Shown here: positions 10,697-18,658 of the stretch, one piece after another | Numbering within the stretch: the stretch's first letter is position 1 | Layout of the letters: the number at the start of each line of letters is the position of its first letter | NCBI RefSeq assembly: GCF_030711405.1 | Contig: NZ_JAULSI010000010.1 | Location: 1-64,000 of the forward strand | Source of the DNA: Massilia brevitalea | GTDB taxonomy: Bacteria > Pseudomonadota > Gammaproteobacteria > Burkholderiales > Burkholderiaceae_D | Direction of reading: 5' to 3' | Length of the DNA: 64,000 nt | Translations under genes and position numbers: made by a program | Notes under the pieces: model-generated | The model's input: only the letters and a program-made list of their open reading frames with translations | The model's database searches: none | What the model was told of the DNA's origin: nothing

Positions 10697-11998
10697 GTGA
10701 AAATCATCGTCTTGGGTAGTGGTGTCATCGGCACCACCACGGCATATTACCTGGCCCAGGCAGGGCACGAGGTCACCGTCATCGACCGCCAGCCGGGCGC
10801 CGGCATGGAAACGAGCTATGGCAACGCCGGCGAAATCTCGCCCGGCTACGCGTCCCCGTGGGCTGGCCCCGGCGTGCCCGCGAAAGCCGTGAAATGGCTG
10901 ACGATGCAGCACAGCCCACTGGTCATCCGCCCGAAGATGGACCCGAACCAGTGGCGCTGGATCCTGTCCATGCTGGCCAACTGCAATACCAGGAGCTACC
11001 AGATCAACAAGGGCCGCATGGTGCGCCTGGCCGAGTACAGCCGCGACGTGCTGGTGCAACTGCGCAAGGACACCGGCATCGCCTACGACGAGCGCAGCCA
11101 GGGCACCCTGCAGCTGTTCCGCACCCAGAAGCAGCTCGACGGCGCCGCCACCGACATCGCCGTGCTGAAGGAATACGGCGTCCCGTATAAAGTGCTGGAC
11201 CCGGCCGGTTGCGAGATCTACGAACCGGCGTTGGCCAAGGTGCGCGGCAAGTTCGTCGGCGGCCTGCTGCTGCCGAACGACGAAACCGGCGACTGCTTCA
11301 AGTTCACCCAGAAGCTGGCCGAGATGGCCAAGGCCCTCGGCGTGAAGTTCCGCCAGGGCGTCGAGATCAAGCGCCTGTCCGTGGAAGGCGACAAGGTCAC
11401 CGGCGTGGTCACCTCGCAGGGCGAACTGAAGGCCGATTCCTTCGTGCTGGCGCTGGGCAGCTACTCGCCGTTCGTGCTGAAGCAGATCGGCATCAAGATT
11501 CCGGTGTATCCGGTGAAGGGCTACTCGATTACCGTGCCGATCACCGATGCCTCTGGCGCACCGGAATCGACGGTGATGGACGAGACCTTCAAGGTGGCGA
11601 TCACGCGCCTGGGCGACCGCATCCGTGTGGGCGGCACGGCCGAACTGGCCGGCTTCGACCTGACCCTGCACCAGGCCCGCCGCGACACGCTGGAACACTC
11701 GGTGACCGACCTGTTCCCGCAAGGCGGAGATGTGAGCAAGGCCGAGTTCTGGTGTGGGCTGCGTCCGATGACGCCGGACGGCACGCCGGTGGTGGGGCCG
11801 ACGCCGTACCGCAACCTGTTCCTGAACACCGGCCACGGGACGCTGGGCTGGACCATGGCCTGCGGTTCCGGCCGCGTGCTGGCCGATATGGTCTCGGGCC
11901 GCCAGCCGGAGATCGGCCTGGAAGGCTTGTTCATGGACCGTTACGGCAGTGGGAACAAGCCGGTGCAGATGCCGGGTGGGATCGTCGTCACGGCCTGA
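10697..11998 (+). CDS. dadA: D-amino acid dehydrogenase small subunit DadA
   Basis: DadA oxidises D-amino acids, mainly D-alanine, to 2-oxo acids and ammonia and passes electrons to the respiratory chain. The 433-residue protein starts with a GTG, giving [20 protein letters not shown] with the FAD-binding GXGXXG loop at residues 7-12. The conserved segments [16 protein letters not shown] and [10 protein letters not shown] are present, as is the C-terminal FAD region [20 protein letters not shown]. It stands alone, with no alanine racemase (dadX) nearby, and is an insertion into the mutT-yacG interval of the backbone. A strong terminator embedded in a repeat pair follows. Confidence 0.95.
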   Translation: MKIIVLGSGVIGTTTAYYLAQAGHEVTVIDRQPGAGMETSYGNAGEISPGYASPWAGPGVPAKAVKWLTMQHSPLVIRPKMDPNQWRWILSMLANCNTRSYQINKGRMVRLAEYSRDVLVQLRKDTGIAYDERSQGTLQLFRTQKQLDGAATDIAVLKEYGVPYKVLDPAGCEIYEPALAKVRGKFVGGLLLPNDETGDCFKFTQKLAEMAKALGVKFRQGVEIKRLSVEGDKVTGVVTSQGELKADSFVLALGSYSPFVLKQIGIKIPVYPVKGYSITVPITDASGAPESTVMDETFKVAITRLGDRIRVGGTAELAGFDLTLHQARRDTLEHSVTDLFPQGGDVSKAEFWCGLRPMTPDGTPVVGPTPYRNLFLNTGHGTLGWTMACGSGRVLADMVSGRQPEIGLEGLFMDRYGSGNKPVQMPGGIVVTA

Positions 11999-12017
11999 TT
12001 TACCCGGGGCGGCGACC

Positions 12018-12212
12018 CGTACGGTGGGCACTCCGTGCCCACGCGGTTACGTGCATTGCCTTGCACCTGCTGCGGTAACACATCGCCCGCGAACGTCAAA
12101 AACGGACACGCACCTGTCGTGTCCGTTTTTCATTTTGGGGGCGACACATCACGGCAGCAGGTGCAAGGATGCGCACGTAACCGCGTGGGCACGGAGTGCC
12201 CACCCTACGGTT
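12018..12212. repeat. long inverted repeat pair (family A with extended arms) around a terminator
   Basis: The left arm (12018-12073) and right arm (12154-12212) are near-perfect reverse complements of more than 50 bases. Each arm is a family A palindrome (GTGGGCAC / GTGCCCAC), a linker containing GGTTACGTGC, and an outer piece CCTTGCACCTGCTGC. The dadA terminator hairpin lies in the centre. The same linker and outer piece follow the palindrome at 45614-45669, so the extended arm is itself a mobile unit. Confidence 0.85.
12099..12130 (+). terminator. rho-independent terminator after dadA
   Basis: A 12-bp stem (AAAACGGACACG / CGTGTCCGTTTT) has a 7-base loop and a T run on the plus side. It lies in the middle of the inverted repeat pair and, being A-rich on the other side, may also stop minus-strand transcripts coming from the yacG operon. 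Confidence 0.85.
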
Positions 12213-12246
12213 GAGACCGATAACTGTCGGATACGGACGTACCGTT

Positions 12247-12708
12247 TTAAGAGAACAAACGCCTCATCCTGCGCTGGCGGCGCCGTTCCTTCCAATCGCG
12301 CCACGCCTGCTTCGGATTACTGCAATCGACGCACTGGCAGGCATCGCACACGCAGTCGGCATCGCGCCATGACAGATTGGGCATATCGCAGTGCAAATCC
12401 GGCAGGCAGCTCGCGTTGCAATCGCACGGCACGCAATCGCCGCGCTGGTGCTGCAGGAGCGGATGGGGAACCTGGACACGCCGGCGCCGATATGCCTCGC
12501 CGCACAGCCGCAGCCGGCGCCGCAACAGCGCCAGCCCGTCCCATAGCCCGAACCGTTCGATCACCCGGTAACCATGGCGCGAACAACTATCGCGCCCGGT
12601 CGCACAGCGATAGGCGCAGGAAAAGCCTTTATGCGGGGAGAGGTAACGCTGGTAGCCGCGAATCGCGGCCAGGGCCAAACGGACGAGGAATCCGGATGGC
12701 CGCTTCAA
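12247..12708 (-). CDS. YidD-like protein with cysteine-rich C-terminal extension
   Basis: Residues 8-66 of this 153-residue protein resemble YidD, the small membrane-associated factor that helps YidC insert proteins. Matching pieces are AIRGYQRYLSPHKGFSC, a second cysteine pair and LLRRRLRLC. The classical FYPTCSEYA core is altered to YRCATGRDSC. Unlike ordinary YidD of about 70-85 residues, it continues with a region holding at least nine cysteines in about 40 residues (CVPCDCNASC, HCDMPN, CVCDACQC, CVDC) and a very basic tail (ERRRQRRMRRLFS). The extension looks metal- or disulfide-binding. The start is a TTG three bases after the yacG stop, with only a weak ribosome site. True YidD is usually encoded near rpmH/rnpA, so this is probably a divergent second copy. 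Confidence 0.6.
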   Translation of the reverse strand: MKRPSGFLVRLALAAIRGYQRYLSPHKGFSCAYRCATGRDSCSRHGYRVIERFGLWDGLALLRRRLRLCGEAYRRRRVQVPHPLLQHQRGDCVPCDCNASCLPDLHCDMPNLSWRDADCVCDACQCVDCSNPKQAWRDWKERRRQRRMRRLFS

Positions 12709-12710
12709 GA

Positions 12711-12899
12711 TCAGTGTTTGTCTTCTGCCAGCGGGTCGTCCAGCGACTCGTTAGGCGCGGCGGCGGGAATGGTGTACTTCTCTTCGGCCCAGGCGCCCAG
12801 GTCGATTTGTTTGCAGCGCTCCGAGCAGAACGGGCGGAACTTGTTTGCTTCCGTCCATTCGACTTTCTTGGCGCAGGTAGGGCAGGCTACAACGGTCAT
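12711..12899 (-). CDS. yacG: DNA gyrase inhibitor YacG
   Basis: This small zinc-ribbon protein of 62 residues has ligands in CPTC near the N-terminus and CSERC about 20 residues later, plus the family's [13 protein letters not shown] segment. In E. coli YacG binds the GyrB C-terminal domain and blocks DNA binding by gyrase. It follows zapD by 23 bases and belongs to the pilD-coaE-zapD-yacG run. Confidence 0.95.
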   Translation of the reverse strand: MTVVACPTCAKKVEWTEANKFRPFCSERCKQIDLGAWAEEKYTIPAAAPNESLDDPLAEDKH

Positions 12900-12922
12900 G
12901 GCAATTTAACAATACTTGAATC

Positions 12923-13678
12923 TTAAAAATTACAGAGGGTCAGCTCGAAAGGCACGTCTTCTTCCAGCGACTTCGGCTTCAGGTCGCCGTCCTGGCTGGT
13001 AAAACGTACCCACAGCATGTACTTGTTGGCCGAGATTTCGGGAATCGCACCGAGCGATTCGTCGAGGCCCAGGCGCAGCATATGGTACACCTTCCCCTGC
13101 AACATTTGCTGGTAGCTGCCCCCGGTGGCGACCATCCTGGCCGGGCCGCCCGAGTCGCGCAGCAGGCGCAGCACCAGGGCGAGGGCGTCGAACAGGGGCG
13201 CGAGCGGCCCGAACCAGGCCATGATGTCGGCGTGGCGCTGCTCGGATGGGCGCTTCTGCCAGGCGTAGTAGGAAGGCAAATCGAATTCGCAGGCGCCGCC
13301 GGGAATGATGGTGCGGCCGCGGATGCTCATCAGCCACTCGTTGTCGCGCACGTTCTGGCCGGTCTTGCCCTGGGCGGCGCCGAGGGCGCTGCTGACCTGG
13401 TCGAGCTCGCCGAGGACGGCGTCCAGCGCTTCCGGCGCCACGTTCGGGTTGCTGCGGTAGGCCAGCAGGCTTTGCTTCTGGCGCTCGAGTTCCTGCAGCA
13501 GGTCGGACTTCAAATCGGCGCGGCCGGCCACTTCCAGCATGTCGAAGATCGTCGCCAGGGCGACGTGGTGCTGCATCGGGTGTTCCTGGCGCACAAAGAA
13601 CTTGAATTTCTCGTACAGGTCTTCCAGCCGCAACAACGTGCGAATCCGCTCGTTGAAAGGATATTCGTAGACGATCAA
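12923..13678 (-). CDS. zapD: cell division protein ZapD
   Basis: ZapD (YacF) crosslinks FtsZ filaments and stabilises the Z ring. The 251-residue protein is full length. The N-terminus [19 protein letters not shown] and the segments [14 protein letters not shown] and [15 protein letters not shown] are hallmarks of the family. It lies downstream of coaE with a gap of about 90 bases and just upstream of yacG, all on the minus strand, in the order usual for beta- and gammaproteobacteria. Confidence 0.95.
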   Translation of the reverse strand: MIVYEYPFNERIRTLLRLEDLYEKFKFFVRQEHPMQHHVALATIFDMLEVAGRADLKSDLLQELERQKQSLLAYRSNPNVAPEALDAVLGELDQVSSALGAAQGKTGQNVRDNEWLMSIRGRTIIPGGACEFDLPSYYAWQKRPSEQRHADIMAWFGPLAPLFDALALVLRLLRDSGGPARMVATGGSYQQMLQGKVYHMLRLGLDESLGAIPEISANKYMLWVRFTSQDGDLKPKSLEEDVPFELTLCNF

Positions 13679-13771
13679 AGTGACATTCCTCTGAATGTGG
13701 GCTGGCAGGCAACTTCGTGATTCTGAACCATGCGACGCAAAATTACAAACCTTCGATTGTAGAAGCCTGTA

Positions 13772-14431
13772 TCAAGCATCGAATGGAGCATGAACGCGGC
13801 GCGATTCGTCGAGATAAAACGCGTGCAGGCGTTCGACTTGCGGTTGCAAAGCGTCCCGCCCGGCGTCGTTGACGACCACGTCGTCGGCCGCCGCCAGGCG
13901 CTGTTCACGCGTGACCTGGGCCGCCATGATGGCGCGCACCTGCTGTTCGCTCATGCCGTTGCGGGCCATGACGCGCGCCACCTGCATCTCCTCCGGGCAG
14001 TCGATGGCCAGCACGCGCGTCACGCGCCCGACCCAGGTGCCCGATTCGATCAGCAGCGGCACGACGAAGATCGTGTACGGGCCGGTGGCCATGGCCGCCG
14101 CGGCTGCCGTGGCATCGCGGATGCGCGGGTGCAGGATGGCTTCCAGGCGCGCACGGGCGGTGGCGTCGGAAAACACCAGCGCGCGCATCTTCACCCGGTC
14201 CATGGCGCCCTCAGGCGTGGCAAAGTCCGCGCCGAATTCCTCCAGGATGGCCGGCATCGCCGCGCCGTGCGGGGCGGTGAGCGCGTGGGCGATGGCGTCG
14301 GTGTCGACAAGCGTCGCGCCGAGGGCGCCGAACATGTCGGCCACCGTGGTCTTGCCGCAGCCGATGCCGCCGGTCAGGCCGACGGAAAAGGCGGGCGCCT
14401 GTGACGCTGCTGCTACCTGTATGGTGTTCAT
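13772..14431 (-). CDS. coaE: dephospho-CoA kinase CoaE
   Basis: CoaE phosphorylates the 3' hydroxyl of dephospho-CoA, the last step of coenzyme A synthesis. The 219-residue protein has a P-loop ([17 protein letters not shown], about residues 17-33), the DTDAIAH substrate motif and the [10 protein letters not shown] segment. The ATG overlaps the pilD stop by four bases (ATGA), which fixes the start and implies translational coupling with pilD. The first 12 residues ([12 protein letters not shown]) form a short extension before the P-loop domain. Confidence 0.95.
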   Translation of the reverse strand: MNTIQVAAASQAPAFSVGLTGGIGCGKTTVADMFGALGATLVDTDAIAHALTAPHGAAMPAILEEFGADFATPEGAMDRVKMRALVFSDATARARLEAILHPRIRDATAAAAAMATGPYTIFVVPLLIESGTWVGRVTRVLAIDCPEEMQVARVMARNGMSEQQVRAIMAAQVTREQRLAAADDVVVNDAGRDALQPQVERLHAFYLDESRRVHAPFDA

Positions 14432-15294
14432 CCGGCGAGGATGCCCTGGAGGCCGGCGCTGAGTTGCGTGCCCCAGACCAGGGCGATCAGGCCGGCGGCC
14501 GCCAGATAAGGGCCGAAGGGAATCGGGTTGTCGCGCCCGCGCTTGGCGAACACGATCAGGCTGATGCCGACCACCGCGCCCACCACCGAGGACAGCAGGA
14601 TGATGGTCGGCAGCATGGCCCAGCCCAGCCAGGCGCCGAGGGCTGCGAGCAGCTTGAAGTCGCCATAGCCCATGCCTTCCTTGCCGGTGACCGCCTTGAA
14701 CAGGTGGTACACGCCCCACAGCACCAGGTAGCCGGCCGCGGCGCCGATCACGGCGTCCTGCAGCGGCACGAAGCTGCCGTTGATGTTGATGAGCAGGCCC
14801 GCCCAGAGCAGGGGCAGGGTCAGGTCGTCGGGCAGCAGCTTGGTGTCGTAGTCGATCCAGGTCATGGCGATCAGCAAATACACGAACAGCAGCGTGCCGA
14901 GCCCGGCCAGGCCCGAGCCGAAGGTCCAGACCAGGAAGGCGGACAGCAGCCCGGTAATCAGTTCCACGACCGGATAGCGCGGTGAGATCGGCGCCTTGCA
15001 GTTGCGGCACTTGCCGCGCAGGACCAGCCAGCTGACGACGGGGATGTTCTCGAGCGCGCTGATCTGGTGGCCGCAGTGCGGGCAGCAGGAGCGCGGCGCC
15101 ATCAGGTTGTAGCGGTCGGTGTGCGGCAGTTCCTTGCCGCTCTCCTGCGCCACGTAGTTGTCGGACTCGCGCTGCATCATCTTCGGGATGCGGTGGATGA
15201 CCACGTTCAGGAAACTGCCGATCAACAGGCCGAACAGGCCGGCAACGAGGGTAGGGCCGAGCGAGGCGGGGGCGGCGAAGAGGAGAGTTTCCAA
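14428..15294 (-). CDS. pilD: prepilin peptidase / N-methyltransferase PilD
   Basis: PilD cleaves the leader peptide of type IV prepilins and methylates the new N-terminus in the inner membrane. The 288-residue protein has the cytoplasmic tetra-cysteine zinc site (CCPHC at about 70-75 and CRNC near 96). The two catalytic aspartates lie in [14 protein letters not shown] and [17 protein letters not shown], with several hydrophobic segments around them. It normally directly follows pilC; here pilC starts 6.5 kb away because a block of other genes intervenes. Confidence 0.96.
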   Translation of the reverse strand: METLLFAAPASLGPTLVAGLFGLLIGSFLNVVIHRIPKMMQRESDNYVAQESGKELPHTDRYNLMAPRSCCPHCGHQISALENIPVVSWLVLRGKCRNCKAPISPRYPVVELITGLLSAFLVWTFGSGLAGLGTLLFVYLLIAMTWIDYDTKLLPDDLTLPLLWAGLLININGSFVPLQDAVIGAAAGYLVLWGVYHLFKAVTGKEGMGYGDFKLLAALGAWLGWAMLPTIILLSSVVGAVVGISLIVFAKRGRDNPIPFGPYLAAAGLIALVWGTQLSAGLQGILAG

Positions 15295-15404
15295 AGAGCT
15301 AGCTTCCGGTTAGGTGGCGTCGATGCGGGCGGTGGTGCCGTAGATCAACCTATTTTAGGGGTTTTCCGTGGTTCGTGAAACGTGTGATCCGCGCGCCGGC
15401 CAGA

Positions 15405-15410
15405 TAAAAT
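15405..15410 (+). promoter_or_regulatory. candidate -10 box (TAAAAT) for the aminotransferase gene
   Basis: TAAAAT precedes the ATG at 15443 by 32 bases and places the transcript start downstream of the alternative ATG at 15368. The -35 region is not convincing. Confidence 0.3.
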
Positions 15411-15442
15411 CCATTCCGCACCAAAACACCCGAGAAACCGAC

Positions 15443-16633
15443 ATGAAAATATCCCAACGCGCCCAGGCCATCGACCCCTTCTTCGCCATGGAATTCGGCA
15501 AACGCGCCGCCGCCATGGAAGCGCAGGGCCAGCCTGTCATCAAGCTCAGTTTGGGCGAACCCGACTTCGGCCCGCCGCCCGCCGTGCTGGACGCCGCGCG
15601 CCGCGCTGTCGACGGCCCGCTGCCCTACACCGGCGCCCTCGGCACGCCGGCCCTGCGCGCGGCGATTGCCGGCTTCTACCTGCGCGAGCATGGCGTGACG
15701 ATTTCGCCGAACCGCATCATCGTCACCGCCGGCGCCTCGGCCGCGCTGCTGCTGGTGACGGCCGCCCTGGTCGACGGCGGCGACGAAGTGCTGGTCGGCG
15801 ACCCATCGTATCCCTGCAACCGCCAGTTCCTGAGCAGCTTCGGCGCGCAAGTGAAACTGGTGGCCACCGACGCCGCCTCGCGCTTCCAGCTCGACGCCGC
15901 CAGCGTGCGCGCCAACTGGAGCGACCAGACGCAAGGCCTGATGATCGCCACGCCCTCGAACCCGACCGGCACCTCGGTGCCGCTGGACGAACTGCGCGCC
16001 ATCTGCGACTGGGCGCGCGAGCATGGCGCCTGGCGCATCGTCGACGAGATCTACCTGAACCTGGGCGACCGCGATGCCGGGGGCCACGCGCCGCAGACCG
16101 TGCTGTCGGTGGACGACGACGCCATCGTCATCAACAGCTTCTCGAAATACTTCGGCATGACCGGCTGGCGCCTGGGCTGGGCGGTGGTGCCGGAAGCGCT
16201 GGTGCCGACGGTGGAGCGCCTGGCCCAGAACTACTACATCTGCGCGTCCAGCTTGTCGCAGGGGGCGGCGCTGGCCTGCTTCACGCCGGAATCGCTGGCC
16301 GTATGCGAGGAGCGGCGCCAGGAGTTCGCGCGGCGCCGCGCGCTGGTGCTCGACGGCCTGGCCGGGATCGGGCTGCCGGTGCCGGTGCCGCCGGATGGGG
16401 CGTTTTATGTCTACTTCGACGTCAGCGGGACCGGGTTGACGGCTTGGGAATTCTGCGAGCGTGTGCTCGACGAAGTGCAGGTGGCGCTCACGCCGGGCAA
16501 GGACTTCGGGCACTGCGGGGCGGACCGCTACGTGCGGCTGTCGTATGCAGCCAGTAGCGAGCAGCTCGCCGAAGCCATCCGCCGCCTTGGCGTATTCATG
16601 GCAACAGCCGGCAACAGCCGGGGTCAGGTCTGA
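15443..16633 (+). CDS. PLP-dependent class I/II aminotransferase
   Basis: This is a fold-type I aminotransferase of 396 residues, similar to the aspartate/aromatic group. It shows the substrate loop LSLGEPDFGPP near residue 34, PSNPTGTS near 174, DEIYLNLGD and the Schiff-base lysine in NSFSKYFGMTGWRLGW near residue 236. The substrate cannot be told. The last codons and the TGA stop (16631-16633) lie inside the left arm of a 25-base inverted repeat, so the natural C-terminus (ending NSRGQV) was probably altered when the repeat arrived. This is the first gene of the block separating pilD from pilC. Confidence 0.88.
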   Translation: MKISQRAQAIDPFFAMEFGKRAAAMEAQGQPVIKLSLGEPDFGPPPAVLDAARRAVDGPLPYTGALGTPALRAAIAGFYLREHGVTISPNRIIVTAGASAALLLVTAALVDGGDEVLVGDPSYPCNRQFLSSFGAQVKLVATDAASRFQLDAASVRANWSDQTQGLMIATPSNPTGTSVPLDELRAICDWAREHGAWRIVDEIYLNLGDRDAGGHAPQTVLSVDDDAIVINSFSKYFGMTGWRLGWAVVPEALVPTVERLAQNYYICASSLSQGAALACFTPESLAVCEERRQEFARRRALVLDGLAGIGLPVPVPPDGAFYVYFDVSGTGLTAWEFCERVLDEVQVALTPGKDFGHCGADRYVRLSYAASSEQLAEAIRRLGVFMATAGNSRGQV

Positions 16634-16747
16634 CATTCGGACACAAGCTCTGCGCTAGCCGTCCTGTCCTGGCAGTCGCTGCGTGGGGAAGACGCCGTTT
16701 CATGCGGACTACGGCTGAGGCCGTGTCCGAATGTCAGACCTGACCCC
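16620..16747. repeat. perfect 25-bp inverted repeat (family B) at the aminotransferase 3' end
   Basis: The arms 16620-16644 (GGGGTCAGGTCTGACATTCG...) and 16723-16747 (its exact reverse complement) enclose 78 bases. The left arm overlaps the coding region and supplies its stop codon; the right arm lies 125 bases before the SoxYZ-like gene. Perfect identity over 25 bases suggests recent arrival or ongoing correction. It is unrelated in sequence to family A. Confidence 0.85.
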
Positions 16748-16872
16748 AGCTTTGCCAGCTTTGCACGAAGGCGTAAAATCGCGCTATAGTCGTCCTGGCG
16801 GCCAGGCCGCGCGCAGTCTGCGCAGTCTGTCTACGCAATGACACCGTGCATCCGTGATGGATAAAGGCTGAC

Positions 16873-17694
16873 ATGATGAACACTCGTCCACAGCGTAGCA
16901 CCTGCCCGTATGTGTTCCTGAGCCTGATGGTGCTGGCCTGGTTGGCTTGCCCGCCAACGGCAAGCGCCCAGGCTGCCGATGCGCCCTGGGCCGCATTGCA
17001 GCAGTCTTACTTTCCCGGCAAGCAACTGGAGCAGGCCTCCTTCATCCGCCTGACGGCGCCCGCGCGCGCAGCCAGCGGCGACCAGGTTCCTTTCGCTTTC
17101 AGCATCGATCATCCGATGACGGCGAGGCAGTACATCAAGTCGGTCACCGTGTTCGTCGACGCCAATCCGGTGCCCCTGACGGCGGTATTTCGTTTTCGTC
17201 CCGAAAGCGGCAAGGCGGAAGTGGCCACCAGGATTCGCTTTGAATCCGATTCGCCGGTGCACGTCGTTGCCGAGTCGAACGACGGCCGCCTGTACGTGAA
17301 TAGCCTTACCGTGAAAGCATCCGGCGGTTGCGGCGGCACGATCCCGGGCGACAATGCGCAGGCGCTGGCGGAAGCGGGAAAAATGAAGATCGCACTGGAT
17401 GGTCCATTCAGGCGCGGCGAACTCACCAAGGCCCGGCTCCTGATCCGGCATCCGATGTACACCGGCTTGCAGCGCGACCTGGCCACGCATGGCTTCCGTC
17501 CCGCTTTCTTCATCGACAAGATCGACATCACCTACGACGGCAAGCCGGTGATGACGGCCGACATGTCGATCGGCATCAGCGAAAATCCTTCGATCGGGTT
17601 CGGCTTCGTCCCCAGCCGGGCCGGCACCCTGCAAGTGCTGATCCGCGATAGCGACGGCGCCAGCTTCCGCCAGGCTATCGACGTGGGCTGCTAG
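16873..17694 (+). CDS. SoxYZ-like fusion carrier protein
   Basis: This 273-residue exported protein has a signal peptide (ending PTASAQA, about residue 34). A SoxY-like domain (about 38-155) ends in GGCGG at 151-155, with Cys153 as the expected swinging-arm cysteine. A SoxZ-like domain (about 170-273) begins KIALDGPFRRGELTKARLLI and includes IRHPMYTG. In the Sox pathway SoxY carries sulfur intermediates on this cysteine; fused SoxYZ proteins are also described as quinoprotein-dehydrogenase-associated carriers. Unlike free SoxY, the GGCGG is internal and not at the C-terminus. The stop codon directly abuts the ATG of the next gene, so the two are surely cotranscribed. Substrate: inferred to be a sulfur compound. 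Confidence 0.8.
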   Translation: MMNTRPQRSTCPYVFLSLMVLAWLACPPTASAQAADAPWAALQQSYFPGKQLEQASFIRLTAPARAASGDQVPFAFSIDHPMTARQYIKSVTVFVDANPVPLTAVFRFRPESGKAEVATRIRFESDSPVHVVAESNDGRLYVNSLTVKASGGCGGTIPGDNAQALAEAGKMKIALDGPFRRGELTKARLLIRHPMYTGLQRDLATHGFRPAFFIDKIDITYDGKPVMTADMSIGISENPSIGFGFVPSRAGTLQVLIRDSDGASFRQAIDVGC

Positions 17695-18654
17695 ATGCGG
17701 CGCCTGATCCACGCGGCCTGGCTGCTGGTGGTGGTGCAGCTTGCCGCCGCCGCATCACTTGCCGCACCGTCTGCCACTTCAGCGCTACGCCTCGACCAGG
17801 TCGCGCCGGGCGTGTATGTGCACATCGGGCAGCACAAGGATTTCGAGGAAGGCTACGACGGCGACATCGCGAATATCGGCTTCGTGGTCGGCAGCGACGC
17901 GGTTGCGGTCATCGATACGGGCGGCTCGTACGCCGTCGGCATGGCCCTGAAGGCAGCGCTGCGCGCCGTTACCCGGCTGCCGATCCGCTACGTCATCAAC
18001 ACGCATGGGCATCCCGACCATGTGTTCGGCAACGCCGCCTTCATCGAGGCCGATTCCGCCGCAGGTGGCGCGCAGGCGCGCGTCATCGGCCACGCCACGC
18101 TGCCGCGCTTTCTCGCCTTGCGTGGCGATGCCTATGTGCGCAAGCTGAAACAGCAGCTGGGCGCCGGCGCCGATGCGAGCCGGCTGATCGCGCCGGACGA
18201 GACCGTGCAGGAGCGGCTGACCCTCGACCTGGGCGGGCGCAAGCTGGAACTGCGGGCCTGGCCAAAGGCGCACACGGACAACGACCTGACCGTGTTCGAC
18301 GCCGCGAGCGGCACGCTGTGGACGGGAGACCTGCTGTTCATCGAGCGCACACCGGCCATCGATGGCGACCTCCAGGGCTGGCTCGCCGCCATGGGCGGAT
18401 TGGACAAGATGCCGGCCGTGGTCACCATCCCGGGCCACGGCCCCGTGACGCGCGACAGGAAGGCGGCGCTGGCCAGGCAACGCCACTACCTGGGAACCCT
18501 GCTGCACGACGTGCGCGCCGGCATCCGGCAGGGCGCCGACATGCCCGCCACGATGGCCACGGCGGCGGCCTCCGAGCGCAGCCGCTGGCAACTCTTCGAC
18601 GTTGTCAACCGGCGCAACGTCAACCTGCTCTACCCAATCCTCGAATGGGAGTAG
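17695..18654 (+). CDS. exported MBL-fold metallohydrolase (SoxH / quinoprotein-relay type)
   Basis: This 319-residue metallo-beta-lactamase-fold protein has a signal peptide (first ~24 residues). The zinc motif HGHPDH is at residues 104-109, and further ligand regions are VIGHATLPRF, WTGDLLFIERTPAIDG and IPGHGPV. The family paired with SoxYZ-like fusions is the SoxH-related 'quinoprotein relay system zinc metallohydrolase'. A thioester- or persulfide-cleaving role on the SoxYZ carrier is a reasonable guess. It starts on the base after the preceding stop and ends 4 bases before the next ATG. Confidence 0.82.
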   Translation: MRRLIHAAWLLVVVQLAAAASLAAPSATSALRLDQVAPGVYVHIGQHKDFEEGYDGDIANIGFVVGSDAVAVIDTGGSYAVGMALKAALRAVTRLPIRYVINTHGHPDHVFGNAAFIEADSAAGGAQARVIGHATLPRFLALRGDAYVRKLKQQLGAGADASRLIAPDETVQERLTLDLGGRKLELRAWPKAHTDNDLTVFDAASGTLWTGDLLFIERTPAIDGDLQGWLAAMGGLDKMPAVVTIPGHGPVTRDRKAALARQRHYLGTLLHDVRAGIRQGADMPATMATAAASERSRWQLFDVVNRRNVNLLYPILEWE

Positions 18655-18658
18655 GGCG

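Noticed and set aside
12018-12212. A CRISPR array or tandem repeat at the dadA 3' end
   Set aside because: There are two inverted arms and not regularly spaced direct repeats, and the spacer contains a terminator.
16620-16747. Terminal inverted repeats of a small insertion sequence
   Set aside because: Only 78 bases lie between the arms and no transposase is encoded. No flanking direct repeat was recognised, so it is listed as a repeat element only.
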